Assembly (NCBI RefSeq): GCF_026460945.1
Contig: NZ_JAOVZV010000001.1
Location: 707,753 to 771,752, forward strand
Reading direction: 5' to 3'
DNA length: 64,000 bases
DNA from: Chryseobacterium luquanense
GTDB lineage: Bacteria > Bacteroidota > Bacteroidia > Flavobacteriales > Weeksellaceae
Below are positions 45,986 through 53,672 of the stretch, in pieces. The stretch's first letter is position 1. Each line of letters starts with the position of its first letter. The notes beneath the pieces were generated by a model. The model was not told the origin of the DNA. It saw only the letters and a program-made list of their open reading frames with translations, and ran no database searches. The translations under genes and the position numbers were made by a program.

Positions 45986-46414
45986 TTAATAGGAAAGAGG
46001 TCCTACAAAAAATGAGTTCTGAAAAAGAAAAGGTCTGTTGGTTTCCAAAACCTGACCTTTTACAGAGATTACGACTCTCTTCTTCATTCTTCTTTTTCCA
46101 ATGGTTCCCAGGTTGTGGTCTTTCACAGAGACTTCCACATCCTCGAGCAAAAGTCTTTTTTCGTGCATCACGATCGATCTTTTCATAGAACTGACAATGA
46201 ACTCTTTTAAACTGTTGTCGGTTTTAAGCAGATCAAAATCCATTTCCCAGATCTCCGTTCCAAAAGTTTCATCAAACTTACATTCTCCCAAAGCCGTTGT
46301 AGAAATCAAAAAAATATGCTGGCTAATGGAATTGTCGATAGAAATTTTGTCGGCATCTTTTTTATTGACAATTGCCTCAAAATCCATTGGTATTTTATAA
46401 TATATGCCTCTCAT
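45986..46414 (-). CDS. tssE: T6SS baseplate subunit TssE (gp25-like)
   Basis: 142 aa, gp25/GPW lysozyme-like baseplate family. SISQHIFLISTTALGECKFDETFGTEIWEMDFD and the late KRRMKKRVVISVKGQV fit the family, which has a conserved EIW (E-I-W) motif in the middle (FGTEIWEMD). Wedge part that nucleates sheath assembly. Starts 5 bases after the upstream gene stop, in the run of tssE-tssF-tssB-tssC. Confidence 0.85.
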   Translation of the reverse strand: MRGIYYKIPMDFEAIVNKKDADKISIDNSISQHIFLISTTALGECKFDETFGTEIWEMDFDLLKTDNSLKEFIVSSMKRSIVMHEKRLLLEDVEVSVKDHNLGTIGKRRMKKRVVISVKGQVLETNRPFLFQNSFFVGPLSY

Positions 46415-46419
46415 TATTT

Positions 46420-47109
46420 CTAAAAATAAATTGTTCTTTTAATATTACCTTTATCGTCATATTCAAAATTCTTCGCCACATTACTTCTTCTGATAATCTG
46501 CAACTCTACTTTTGGTGTCAGTTTCAGAAACTTCTCGCGGTATAAAATATCCCCGATAAAACTTTTACCATCATTATTATCGACAATGATAAAATATTGA
46601 GTGACTAGATCCGGTTTTTCAAATTCATTGATATTACCTGAGTAAAGCATTACGTTTTGTCCATTTCCGGAAAGCTGATATGTAAGTTTATCCTGATCAA
46701 GTCTGCGATGTCTGGAAATATCAAACTTTTCAACACTTTCCCAAAGTGGTTCATAAGCTATGTTTTCATATAAAAAAGAAGTTTTATCAAAACGCTTAAT
46801 TCCTAAAAATGATAAAAAACCTTTCTTTGTTGTTGTCTTCACAAAGCTTAAGGTATCTCGTGTTACCTGATAAGCTTCTGTTTCATTGGTTTTGTCGTCT
46901 GTAACAGTTAGTTTATACGTAGGAACTTCAATTTCTCTATTGTTTATTTTCAAATGAACTTTTCCGACTTCCTGATCCGAAATAATCATTGATATGGTAT
47001 GCTTACGAAGTCCGGAATCTGTTCGCACAATAATTTCATCTCTTTCATTTTCTGAAGAAGAGTTTTTGCTTATTCCAAGATTTAAATTAAGTTCCGGAAG
47101 CGGGCTCAT
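46420..47109 (-). CDS. Unknown T6SSiii operon protein, 229 aa
   Basis: Soluble, no signal peptide or membrane helix. Beta-rich with many charged residues: DQEVGKVHLKINNREIEVPT, KKGFLSFLGIKRFDKTSFL, YFIIVDNNDGKSFIGDIL. Start codon overlaps the previous stop by 4 bases (ATGA), so translation is coupled. Because it sits between the periplasmic 189-aa gene and tssE, a cytoplasmic baseplate-side part is plausible. It may be one of the subtype-iii-specific proteins whose names I cannot assign safely. Confidence 0.65.
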   Translation of the reverse strand: MSPLPELNLNLGISKNSSSENERDEIIVRTDSGLRKHTISMIISDQEVGKVHLKINNREIEVPTYKLTVTDDKTNETEAYQVTRDTLSFVKTTTKKGFLSFLGIKRFDKTSFLYENIAYEPLWESVEKFDISRHRRLDQDKLTYQLSGNGQNVMLYSGNINEFEKPDLVTQYFIIVDNNDGKSFIGDILYREKFLKLTPKVELQIIRRSNVAKNFEYDDKGNIKRTIYF

Positions 47110-47675
47110 TTTTTCTCTTTTTTAATTTTTACTTCGTCAGTTTTCTTAATTTTATAAGCCAACAAACAATCTAATTGATTATCAATATCCAGATTTTGAA
47201 CTTCACTTACATACAGTTCGTAGTTCTTTTTATAAGTATATAATTTAATCAGGTCAATATCGTTTAGCCTTAACTTTTCAAACTCCTTTTTGCTAAGCTG
47301 TTTTGCGAAAAAGCCTTCGCAATTCAAAGAAAAACCGTTTTTATAGGTTACAACTTCCCCTGTTTTAAAGAAAATATCTAACACCTTATCTTTTTTCACA
47401 CACACATTTTTATCTAAAACCTGAATGTACATAAAGACTTTATTTTTTCTTTTTCCCAATTGCAGCGTAGCATAAACATAGTCGCTGTTGTTCACTCTGA
47501 GATGTAAAGCAGGTGTACTTGCAAACTGTTTTTTATCGAGTTTCTGCTTTGTCTGCACAATTCCGCAATCGTAACTTGGAACCGCTTCTAAGCTATCTGA
47601 AACTATTTTCTCCTGAGCATTTGCCGGGAAAAAGCCAATAAGAAAAATAATAAATATGAATATCGATTTTTTCAT
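47106..47675 (-). CDS. Periplasmic protein of the T6SSiii operon, 189 aa
   Basis: From ATG 47675 (MKKSIFIFIIF) the product has a clean signal peptide cut after ANAQ; longer starts up to 47717 overlap tssO and disrupt the signal. The mature protein has no named domain: Cys-containing, beta-rich (YDCGIVQTKQKLDKKQF, VMYIQVLDKNVCVKKDK, TYKKNYELYVSEVQN). Lies 7 bases after tssO. Likely part of the trans-envelope assembly that replaces TssJLM in subtype iii; candidate for TssP or TssQ, not proven. Confidence 0.65.
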   Translation of the reverse strand: MKKSIFIFIIFLIGFFPANAQEKIVSDSLEAVPSYDCGIVQTKQKLDKKQFASTPALHLRVNNSDYVYATLQLGKRKNKVFMYIQVLDKNVCVKKDKVLDIFFKTGEVVTYKNGFSLNCEGFFAKQLSKKEFEKLRLNDIDLIKLYTYKKNYELYVSEVQNLDIDNQLDCLLAYKIKKTDEVKIKKEKK

Positions 47676-47682
47676 TTTTCGA

Positions 47683-48195
47683 TTATTGAGCCTGATATAA
47701 TTGTCTACAAACATCAAGGTCTGTTCTTATTTTATCATATTCCGCTTTCAGCGTTTTATTGATGGTACTCAAACTGTCCATTGTCATTTGATTTCCGGAT
47801 AATTGCTTAATTTGTTTTTTAGCATCAACCAAATCTTTGAATGTCATAATCGTATTATTGTACATTATTTTATTCTTCAGGGTATCTTTCGGAAGCTGTT
47901 TGTACATATCCGCTAAAATTGACAATGATAATTTTTCATTAAAAAAATCATTCTGCCCGGGAACCCCGATTGAATCTACAGATGCTTTTACTTTTTCTAA
48001 CTGGAAAGAAAACTTATCCTGAGTTTCCATTTCTTTTTTCATTTTGCTGTTTTCAGCTTTCAGCAAACTGTTTTCTTTGAAAGGAAAATAGGCATTGAAA
48101 AATACGGCCACAAGCAAAACAATTACGGTAATGACGAAAAACAGGATGAAAAAGGAAAATGCTCTTGAGCGTTCTTTTTTATTAAGGACTTCCAT
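47683..48195 (-). CDS. tssO: T6SS subtype iii membrane protein TssO
   Basis: 170 aa. One N-terminal membrane helix (about residues 12-32, SFFILFFVITVIVLLVAVFF) and a long helical, coiled-coil periplasmic part (KENSLLKAENSKMKKEMETQ, ADMYKQLPKDTLKNKIMYNN, MTMDSLSTINKTLKAEYDK). This size and layout match the TssO family found only with Bacteroidetes T6SSs. Probably part of the envelope-spanning complex. Between tssK and the 189-aa gene. Confidence 0.75.
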   Translation of the reverse strand: MEVLNKKERSRAFSFFILFFVITVIVLLVAVFFNAYFPFKENSLLKAENSKMKKEMETQDKFSFQLEKVKASVDSIGVPGQNDFFNEKLSLSILADMYKQLPKDTLKNKIMYNNTIMTFKDLVDAKKQIKQLSGNQMTMDSLSTINKTLKAEYDKIRTDLDVCRQLYQAQ

Positions 48196-48229
48196 ATGAT
48201 TGAGTAATATTTGTGTTTTTAACTAAGTT

Positions 48230-49390
48230 TTAATCTGCAAGAAAAGTTCTGCTTCGTTTAGCGTGAATGACAGAATCCCTGTCATCTGTATTTTCGGAGA
48301 CGAATATGCTTCCGTCGCGTTTTTTGCCGATGTAATCCAATCTGTTGAGAACTGAGTACAGATCTTCCAGCGTTTTCATAAAAATCTTCACTTTTGCAAT
48401 CGTTACATCCATATGATTATGGTTGTAATCAGTATTGATGACATCTGTAAAAATAGTTTCAAAATAGCCTTGGCTTACATTACACCATTCGGCAAAATAA
48501 TTGAGAAGTTCTTCCTTTCCGGCACCTGAGCGTGCGTCGATAAAATTTTTCAGCACTCTTGCCAAAGCAACAACAGAAAGCAACATATTGGCAGGCGGTG
48601 TATGTGGAGAAAGCCATCTGAATCTGTTGATTTCCTGACCAAGATAATTAAGTGTTTTATCAGCCATCAATCCCATCATTATAGCCAGAGAATTGTTCTG
48701 TTTTTTAACGTGGATTTTCTGTTCAATCTGTACGGCATAAAGTTCAATCTGTCCATAAAAGCGGTCGATTTCCACATATAGATCCTGTAATTTTTTTGAA
48801 CTTGTAATACTCATACAAGGCGAAATATAATCTTCATCAATTCTTGATTCACCTGCATTGACCAATATTTTCCCAATCGTTAAATAACCTGTACCAAATC
48901 CTAAAGTATTTTTAAGTTCATTTTGAGGAACAAGATTTAGTGAATATTCTGGTTGTGTGTAAGGATATCTTGGTGGGTTTTCTTCAGGATCGGGTTCGCC
49001 AAAAGGTGTTCTTTTAAAATGATTTACAGAAAGACAAGCCATCAAAACCACACTTTCATTATCTTTTATTTCATAGGCCGCCTCCGGATATGGAATTGAT
49101 AAATTAATGGCTTCTGAACTTCCGGCCCCTATGTCTATCCTTGCCCCGCTTGGAGTGATTGCGTGACATTCTTCAACTTTTATTCTCAGTAATTTGTGGT
49201 TATCAATTATGAGACTCAGTTTAATAGAATCATTCACAGGCAGTAATCCGTAGTTAATCATTGATGTATGGATTCCGACAGCATCTCTTACAGAATCACT
49301 TACAAAATCCTGAACATCCGCAAAATGGTTTTTATTGATCTTCATCCCGTCTATCCAGTTTACGGGGAAGTGGTTTATCTTTTCTATCAT
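48230..49390 (-). CDS. tssK: T6SS baseplate subunit TssK
   Basis: 386 aa. FPVNWIDGMKINKNHFADVQDFVSD at the start, YPYTQPEYSLNLVPQNEL in the middle and helical bundle QEINRFRWLSPHTPPANMLLSVVALAR match the TssK family, with the shell-neck-head arrangement of a phage receptor-binding protein. TssK joins the baseplate to the membrane complex. Located 34 bases before tssO. Confidence 0.88.
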   Translation of the reverse strand: MIEKINHFPVNWIDGMKINKNHFADVQDFVSDSVRDAVGIHTSMINYGLLPVNDSIKLSLIIDNHKLLRIKVEECHAITPSGARIDIGAGSSEAINLSIPYPEAAYEIKDNESVVLMACLSVNHFKRTPFGEPDPEENPPRYPYTQPEYSLNLVPQNELKNTLGFGTGYLTIGKILVNAGESRIDEDYISPCMSITSSKKLQDLYVEIDRFYGQIELYAVQIEQKIHVKKQNNSLAIMMGLMADKTLNYLGQEINRFRWLSPHTPPANMLLSVVALARVLKNFIDARSGAGKEELLNYFAEWCNVSQGYFETIFTDVINTDYNHNHMDVTIAKVKIFMKTLEDLYSVLNRLDYIGKKRDGSIFVSENTDDRDSVIHAKRSRTFLAD

Positions 49391-49456
49391 TGTGTTTATA
49401 TATTCTTTTAAATTTGATTTATAAAATTTTGGATCTACTCTTTAAATATAAAAATT

Positions 49457-49885
49457 TTAGTTTTTTCTTTGAAATGTAAAAGCTATAACTAAAAGAAGTA
49501 GAGAAAGTCCTCCAACAATTGTTGTAAAAAGCCATTGGTTTAAAAAGCTATTAATTTTGGCATCTTGCGGATTTTCTTTTGAGTAGACAATTTCAACCTG
49601 ACTACCAACCGAATATGGTTTTGAATTTCCATGTCCTACATTTGACTCTACTTGTGTAGTTCGATTTTGTAGATCTTTAAATTCGAATTTAGGGTAGTAA
49701 TAAGTAGTATTTTTTGTTGTTCTTTTGTTACCGTTTTTCTTCGTTTCTTTCTCAGATGTAGTTCTGTAAGAAATGACAGTTGCTTTTGTTGTAATAGCAT
49801 TTTCTAAAAATGTGTACTTATTGTACCCCATATACACAGCTATACCTAAAAGAATTAATCCTATTGATAATAAACCTTTATTCAT
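49457..49885 (-). CDS. DUF3592 small membrane protein inside the T6SS operon
   Basis: 142 aa. A membrane helix at each end (about 5-22 and 117-135) bracket a beta-rich loop with ATTKATVISYRTT, YYPKFEFKDLQ and VGSQVEIVYSKENPQDAKIN, the pattern of DUF3592 proteins. Such proteins are not known T6SS parts; it may be an insertion in the operon or a lineage-specific accessory. 26 bases after tssN, 66 before tssK. Confidence 0.75.
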   Translation of the reverse strand: MNKGLLSIGLILLGIAVYMGYNKYTFLENAITTKATVISYRTTSEKETKKNGNKRTTKNTTYYYPKFEFKDLQNRTTQVESNVGHGNSKPYSVGSQVEIVYSKENPQDAKINSFLNQWLFTTIVGGLSLLLLVIAFTFQRKN

Positions 49886-49911
49886 TTTATATTTATTTTT
49901 TGGGATTTTAT

Positions 49912-50883
49912 TTATTCTGTTGTAGCCCGTTCGTTATCTTTTTCTTTGTTATATTCAAAATCAGGAACTTCACTGACAATCCTATCTTCCGTAAGCTTCA
50001 GTTCATCAGATCTCATACAAAAAACCACACTATTTTCTTCAATTCCATTCATGTAAAGCGTGTAGTCTGGATCTATATATTTTGTAGATTCATACCATTT
50101 CGGCTGAAGAAAGAAAACCCAACTGTAAAGTCCGTTTGATCCTTCAATTTCTATCTGATCTTCAGAATGTCTCTCATTGTAATCGATAACGAAGTTGTAA
50201 AATAGCCTTCCAAAATCAACTCTTGTTGGTCCTTTTGCGCGATAAACACTATATTTTTTTGCATAACGGTCTTTATCCATTAAAAAAGTAAAGACTACTA
50301 AATCTCTCATTTCCTCGTCGCTAACTCCCGCCAATTCTTTATAATTTTCCGGAAACTGCCATGTTTTATATATTTTAGGAGGAATTGCCATGGCCTTATT
50401 AAACGTATCATTCAAAAATGTGGGAATGAAGAATACCAGAAAATGTCCCAACATTAAAAATGAGAAGTCAATTCCATTTAAAAAAGTAAAAATTAGCGTG
50501 AAAGGAATTGTTGAATACATCACCGTTACCGCTGCAAAAAGATATTCTGTTCCGCTTTTATTTCCTCCAAATTTTTTGAAATAAGTTCTGTACATCGAGC
50601 AATGTATAATCCCCATTATCAACGAACAAGCCTGATAAAAAACAAATTCATAAAGATTATTGTCCTGGAAAAGTTTATTAAACCCTAAAAACGCAATAAT
50701 TGAGTAAATAAATACTACTGAAAATATGTACGTATAAAATTTACCCTTATATTTCTGCTTAAAGTCCGGGACTTTTTGTGAAAAGACCATCGTAAGAATA
50801 ATACTGATCGCTAAAAAAATAAGAATAGCTGCCAATATTTTGGGTTCAAATAAATTAATAAAATATTTTTTCAACTGTGTCAT
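49912..50883 (-). CDS. tssN: T6SS subtype iii transmembrane protein TssN
   Basis: 323 aa. Five or so N-terminal membrane helices (about 15-175) followed by a cytoplasmic domain (WQFPENYKELAGVSDEEMRD, YNFVIDYNERHSEDQIEIE, GLYSWVFFLQPKWYESTKYID). Matches the T6SSiii-specific TssN, a membrane anchor of the Bacteroidetes system that lacks TssL and TssM. Overlaps tssG by 4 bases. Confidence 0.82.
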   Translation of the reverse strand: MTQLKKYFINLFEPKILAAILIFLAISIILTMVFSQKVPDFKQKYKGKFYTYIFSVVFIYSIIAFLGFNKLFQDNNLYEFVFYQACSLIMGIIHCSMYRTYFKKFGGNKSGTEYLFAAVTVMYSTIPFTLIFTFLNGIDFSFLMLGHFLVFFIPTFLNDTFNKAMAIPPKIYKTWQFPENYKELAGVSDEEMRDLVVFTFLMDKDRYAKKYSVYRAKGPTRVDFGRLFYNFVIDYNERHSEDQIEIEGSNGLYSWVFFLQPKWYESTKYIDPDYTLYMNGIEENSVVFCMRSDELKLTEDRIVSEVPDFEYNKEKDNERATTE

Positions 50884-51815
50884 ATACGTGTATTATAGCC
50901 TAATATTGAGTACTGCTGTGCACTAAATTCGAATTCCTGTTTTTCTTCCGGAAGCAAAATTGTCGTTTCTATCTCTACTTCGATTGGAAAAAAATATTCA
51001 TAAAATAGATCTACAAATTTTTTCATTGCACCATCATGAATAAATTCTGAAAACCCTGAATTGACCAATGGACCAATCTGAAGATTAAAATGGCTGGAAT
51101 AATCATCATAACTATTCCCCGTTATAAGCTCCAATCCCAACCTGGTGTTTCCAAGTAATATACTTTGTTCTTCATCCATATATTTTTGATAAGCTTTGGT
51201 ATTTGTACTTACTTTTTCTTCTATTAAAGATGAAAGAATTTGGCAAGCTAAATCTATATTCCCTACTATTTTATAAGCATAAGGAAGTATTCTGATAAAT
51301 TTCGACACCAATAAAGGCGGAAGATCTCTGCTGATTCCCCAAAAATCATAAAACATTTCAGGTACTAAAAAATTATTCAAATCGGATAAAAAATCCTGTT
51401 CAAATCCTTCAATTTCAACTCCGTAGCTAAATATTTCATTTTCAAAAGGCTGAAAAAACTGTCTTGCTGCTTTTTGTTGCTTTTTTTGAATCTGATGTTC
51501 TTTAATCATTCCATCAACATCTTTTCCCGGAGCATCATTTCTTGCTTCATGGTTTAGACTTTCAGGAAGCATATCGTACAAACTATCACGTGAAAGCAGT
51601 ATTGTCAAAAATTGATCTGCATCAAGATCGTAGTCCACAATCCCAGAATCTAAGACATCATACCTAAATGCTCTTGAAAACTGACCTTGTTTGAAAACTA
51701 CATACTGCGATTCATCTATATCTTTATTTTTCAACAGATTATTAATAATAACTTCGGCTCTGATGTCATTTTTCAGAGAAGTAATATGTTTCGCAAGATT
51801 ATTAAGTTTTTCCAT
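50880..51815 (-). CDS. tssG: T6SS baseplate subunit TssG
   Basis: 311 aa. TssG features: an N-terminal VFKQGQFSRAFRYDVLD stretch, SRDLPPLLVSKFIRILPYAYKIVG, LGNTRLGLELITGN and the C-terminal SILGYNTRI that matches the family's L-G-x-N-T ending. Forms a wedge with TssF. It starts 2 bases after the NlpC-like gene. Confidence 0.88.
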   Translation of the reverse strand: MEKLNNLAKHITSLKNDIRAEVIINNLLKNKDIDESQYVVFKQGQFSRAFRYDVLDSGIVDYDLDADQFLTILLSRDSLYDMLPESLNHEARNDAPGKDVDGMIKEHQIQKKQQKAARQFFQPFENEIFSYGVEIEGFEQDFLSDLNNFLVPEMFYDFWGISRDLPPLLVSKFIRILPYAYKIVGNIDLACQILSSLIEEKVSTNTKAYQKYMDEEQSILLGNTRLGLELITGNSYDDYSSHFNLQIGPLVNSGFSEFIHDGAMKKFVDLFYEYFFPIEVEIETTILLPEEKQEFEFSAQQYSILGYNTRI

Positions 51816-51817
51816 CG

Positions 51818-52468
51818 TTAATTCTTTGGTTTTAATCTTCCTGCAGCAACATATCTGAGCTGAAAGTATTCATTATTAAAATCATAGATGTTTAAACCAT
51901 CAGATGTACAAGCTAATATTCTGTCATTATTTAAATAAATTCCAACATCCGAGATAGGATGCATTTTATCATATCTGAAAAACAGAATATCGCCTTCTTT
52001 CAAAAAATTTCTTCCTGTAAATAACTGAATTGATTTTGAACGAAAAATTCCGTCCGGAGTTTTCTGAAAAGTTTCGCCATACACATCACTGTATAAAGAT
52101 TGTACAAAGTAAGAGCAATCAACACCTTTTTTTTCTTCTAAAGTTTGTTTTTTATACGGAGTTCCTATCCATCGATCGATGTAGGAGTAGAGTTTATAAT
52201 TGTCAACTTCCTTTGGCATGACTTCCATAATTATCGAATATTTCTCTTTAAGGCGAAGTTCTTCGTCACTTAATTTTTCAACATTATCATCTACATGGGA
52301 ATATTTAGAAACAAAACTATTCTTTACATCTTCTGTATTCTGGTTGTACGCTTCAGCCGAAAAATTATACGGAATCTCTTGAATATACTGTTTGCTGGTA
52401 CAGGAGCATATAAAAAGCAGAGATAGAGAAAATGCTGCTGATTTGTAAAATTGCCGTTGCGAGATCAT
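51818..52468 (-). CDS. NlpC/P60-like lipoprotein at the head of the T6SS operon
   Basis: 216 aa from ATG 52468; an upstream in-frame ATG at 52492 lies inside the promoter and cannot be used. Lipobox FICSC (Cys23). NlpC/P60 fold: IGTPYKK, catalytic-type GVDCSYF (Cys118), EGDILFFRYDKMHPISDVGIYL. In active NlpC/P60 peptidases the residue before VGIY is the catalytic His; here it is Asp174, with a His four residues earlier, and the later polar residue also reads Ala-Cys. The enzyme may be inactive or use a shifted His. Peptidoglycan binding or cutting to let the T6SS through the envelope is a plausible role. Confidence 0.78.
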   Translation of the reverse strand: MISQRQFYKSAAFSLSLLFICSCTSKQYIQEIPYNFSAEAYNQNTEDVKNSFVSKYSHVDDNVEKLSDEELRLKEKYSIIMEVMPKEVDNYKLYSYIDRWIGTPYKKQTLEEKKGVDCSYFVQSLYSDVYGETFQKTPDGIFRSKSIQLFTGRNFLKEGDILFFRYDKMHPISDVGIYLNNDRILACTSDGLNIYDFNNEYFQLRYVAAGRLKPKN

Positions 52469-52489
52469 TATTAAATCATTTGTGTTTGA

Positions 52490-52497
52490 CAAATATA
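52490..52497 (-). promoter_or_regulatory. Promoter of the T6SS structural operon
   Basis: Minus strand TATATTTG (TAnnTTTG) about 22 bases before ATG 52468. The only TTG nearby is at 52513-52515 with a 15-base spacer, a little short. Confidence 0.55.
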
Positions 52498-52541
52498 TTT
52501 AAAAAAGTAATACAAAAATTATTTTTATTGTAAAAAAAAAT

Positions 52542-52572
52542 TTGTCTATCAAAAAAATCATAGATATATTTG
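52542..52572 (+). promoter_or_regulatory. Promoter of the PKD protein-tssH unit
   Basis: TTG at 52542-52544, a 20-base spacer, TATATTTG at 52565-52572, then 19 bases to the ATG. It is back to back with the minus-strand operon promoter in the same 99-base gap. Confidence 0.7.
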
Positions 52573-52591
52573 CGAGGAACACAAAAACAAA

Positions 52592-53656
52592 ATGAAAAAA
52601 ATCAAGATTAATTTATTTTCAAACGTCGATCCCAAGGTTTACATAAGTCTGGGAATTCTTTTACTACTAAGTTTAATAGTACTCTTCTACCAGTATACTC
52701 GTCATGTTGATTGCGAGAACGCAAAGTTTATTATTCATTCTGATGAATTTATGATAAATCGGGTTGTAGAATTCTACGATAATACCGAAGGTGCAAAATC
52801 ATGGGATTGGGATTTTGGAGATGGTACAACTAGGGATAGAAGACAAAGAACCTTTCATAAGTATATGAAACCAGGAGAATATATTGTTAAATTAAAAATT
52901 AATGGTAACTGCGTTCATGAAAAACTGATTACTATTTCAAGTATAAGTCAACAAAAAGGATATTTACCCACGATTATTAGTCCGAATGTTGTCACAGTAG
53001 GAGAATCAATTAGTTTTGATGCTTTTAAAGAAGACGGAGAATCTTGGGAATGGAGTTTTGGTGAAAATGGAGGAACGGATGCCTTAGAAAGAAATCCATC
53101 TTATAAATTTAAATCTGTGGGTGAAAAGAAAATCACGCTTATTGTAAATGGCGACGTGGAACATACTGCCGTAAAAACGATTTATGTTGCACCAAAAACC
53201 ATTATTGCAAAACAAAAAATCGATATGAAATCTTATGAATTTGAAAGACCTCATGTTGCTTTTTCTCTTCCCGTAGGAAGTGCCCAAAAAGACCCTTTGG
53301 TAGATATGTTACAGTATATTCCGGTATCTCCGAAATCAAAATCTAAGAAAGATTCTATTGCTGCTGAAAATAAAGTTCCCGAAATTTCTAATGAACAGTT
53401 CCAATTATTACTAAATCAGGTTGCTGCACAGCTCAAAACAAAAGATGATTTTAAAGATTACCTCTGCGGAAGATTTGATATTCCTGTAGTTGTTAATGAT
53501 AAAAAATTAGTTCCTTTTGATCAGTTTTGTCAGCTGATTTCAGGAAAAAAAATAAAAATTAACGCACTCAGAATCAATAAAGACCAAAAAAATTGCATCC
53601 AAAATTTGAATATTCAATATAAGGTTAAAAAAATGATGATTTGGGTAAAAGAATAA
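52592..53656 (+). CDS. PKD-domain membrane protein coupled to the T6SS unfoldase gene
   Basis: 354 aa. One N-terminal membrane helix (about 18-38, VYISLGILLLLSLIVLFY), so the bulk faces the periplasm. Two PKD-type Ig-like domains: the first has WDWDFGDGTTRD and YMKPGEYIVKLKI (about 50-115), the second WEWSFGENGGTD and FKSVGEKKITL (about 125-205). A Ser/Lys-rich linker leads to a C-terminal alpha/beta region with two Cys (DDFKDYLCGRFD). 16 bases before tssH. Probably a T6SSiii envelope part, possibly TssP, but the name is not secure. Confidence 0.75.
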   Translation: MKKIKINLFSNVDPKVYISLGILLLLSLIVLFYQYTRHVDCENAKFIIHSDEFMINRVVEFYDNTEGAKSWDWDFGDGTTRDRRQRTFHKYMKPGEYIVKLKINGNCVHEKLITISSISQQKGYLPTIISPNVVTVGESISFDAFKEDGESWEWSFGENGGTDALERNPSYKFKSVGEKKITLIVNGDVEHTAVKTIYVAPKTIIAKQKIDMKSYEFERPHVAFSLPVGSAQKDPLVDMLQYIPVSPKSKSKKDSIAAENKVPEISNEQFQLLLNQVAAQLKTKDDFKDYLCGRFDIPVVVNDKKLVPFDQFCQLISGKKIKINALRINKDQKNCIQNLNIQYKVKKMMIWVKE

Positions 53657-53672
53657 AAACACAAAATACATT

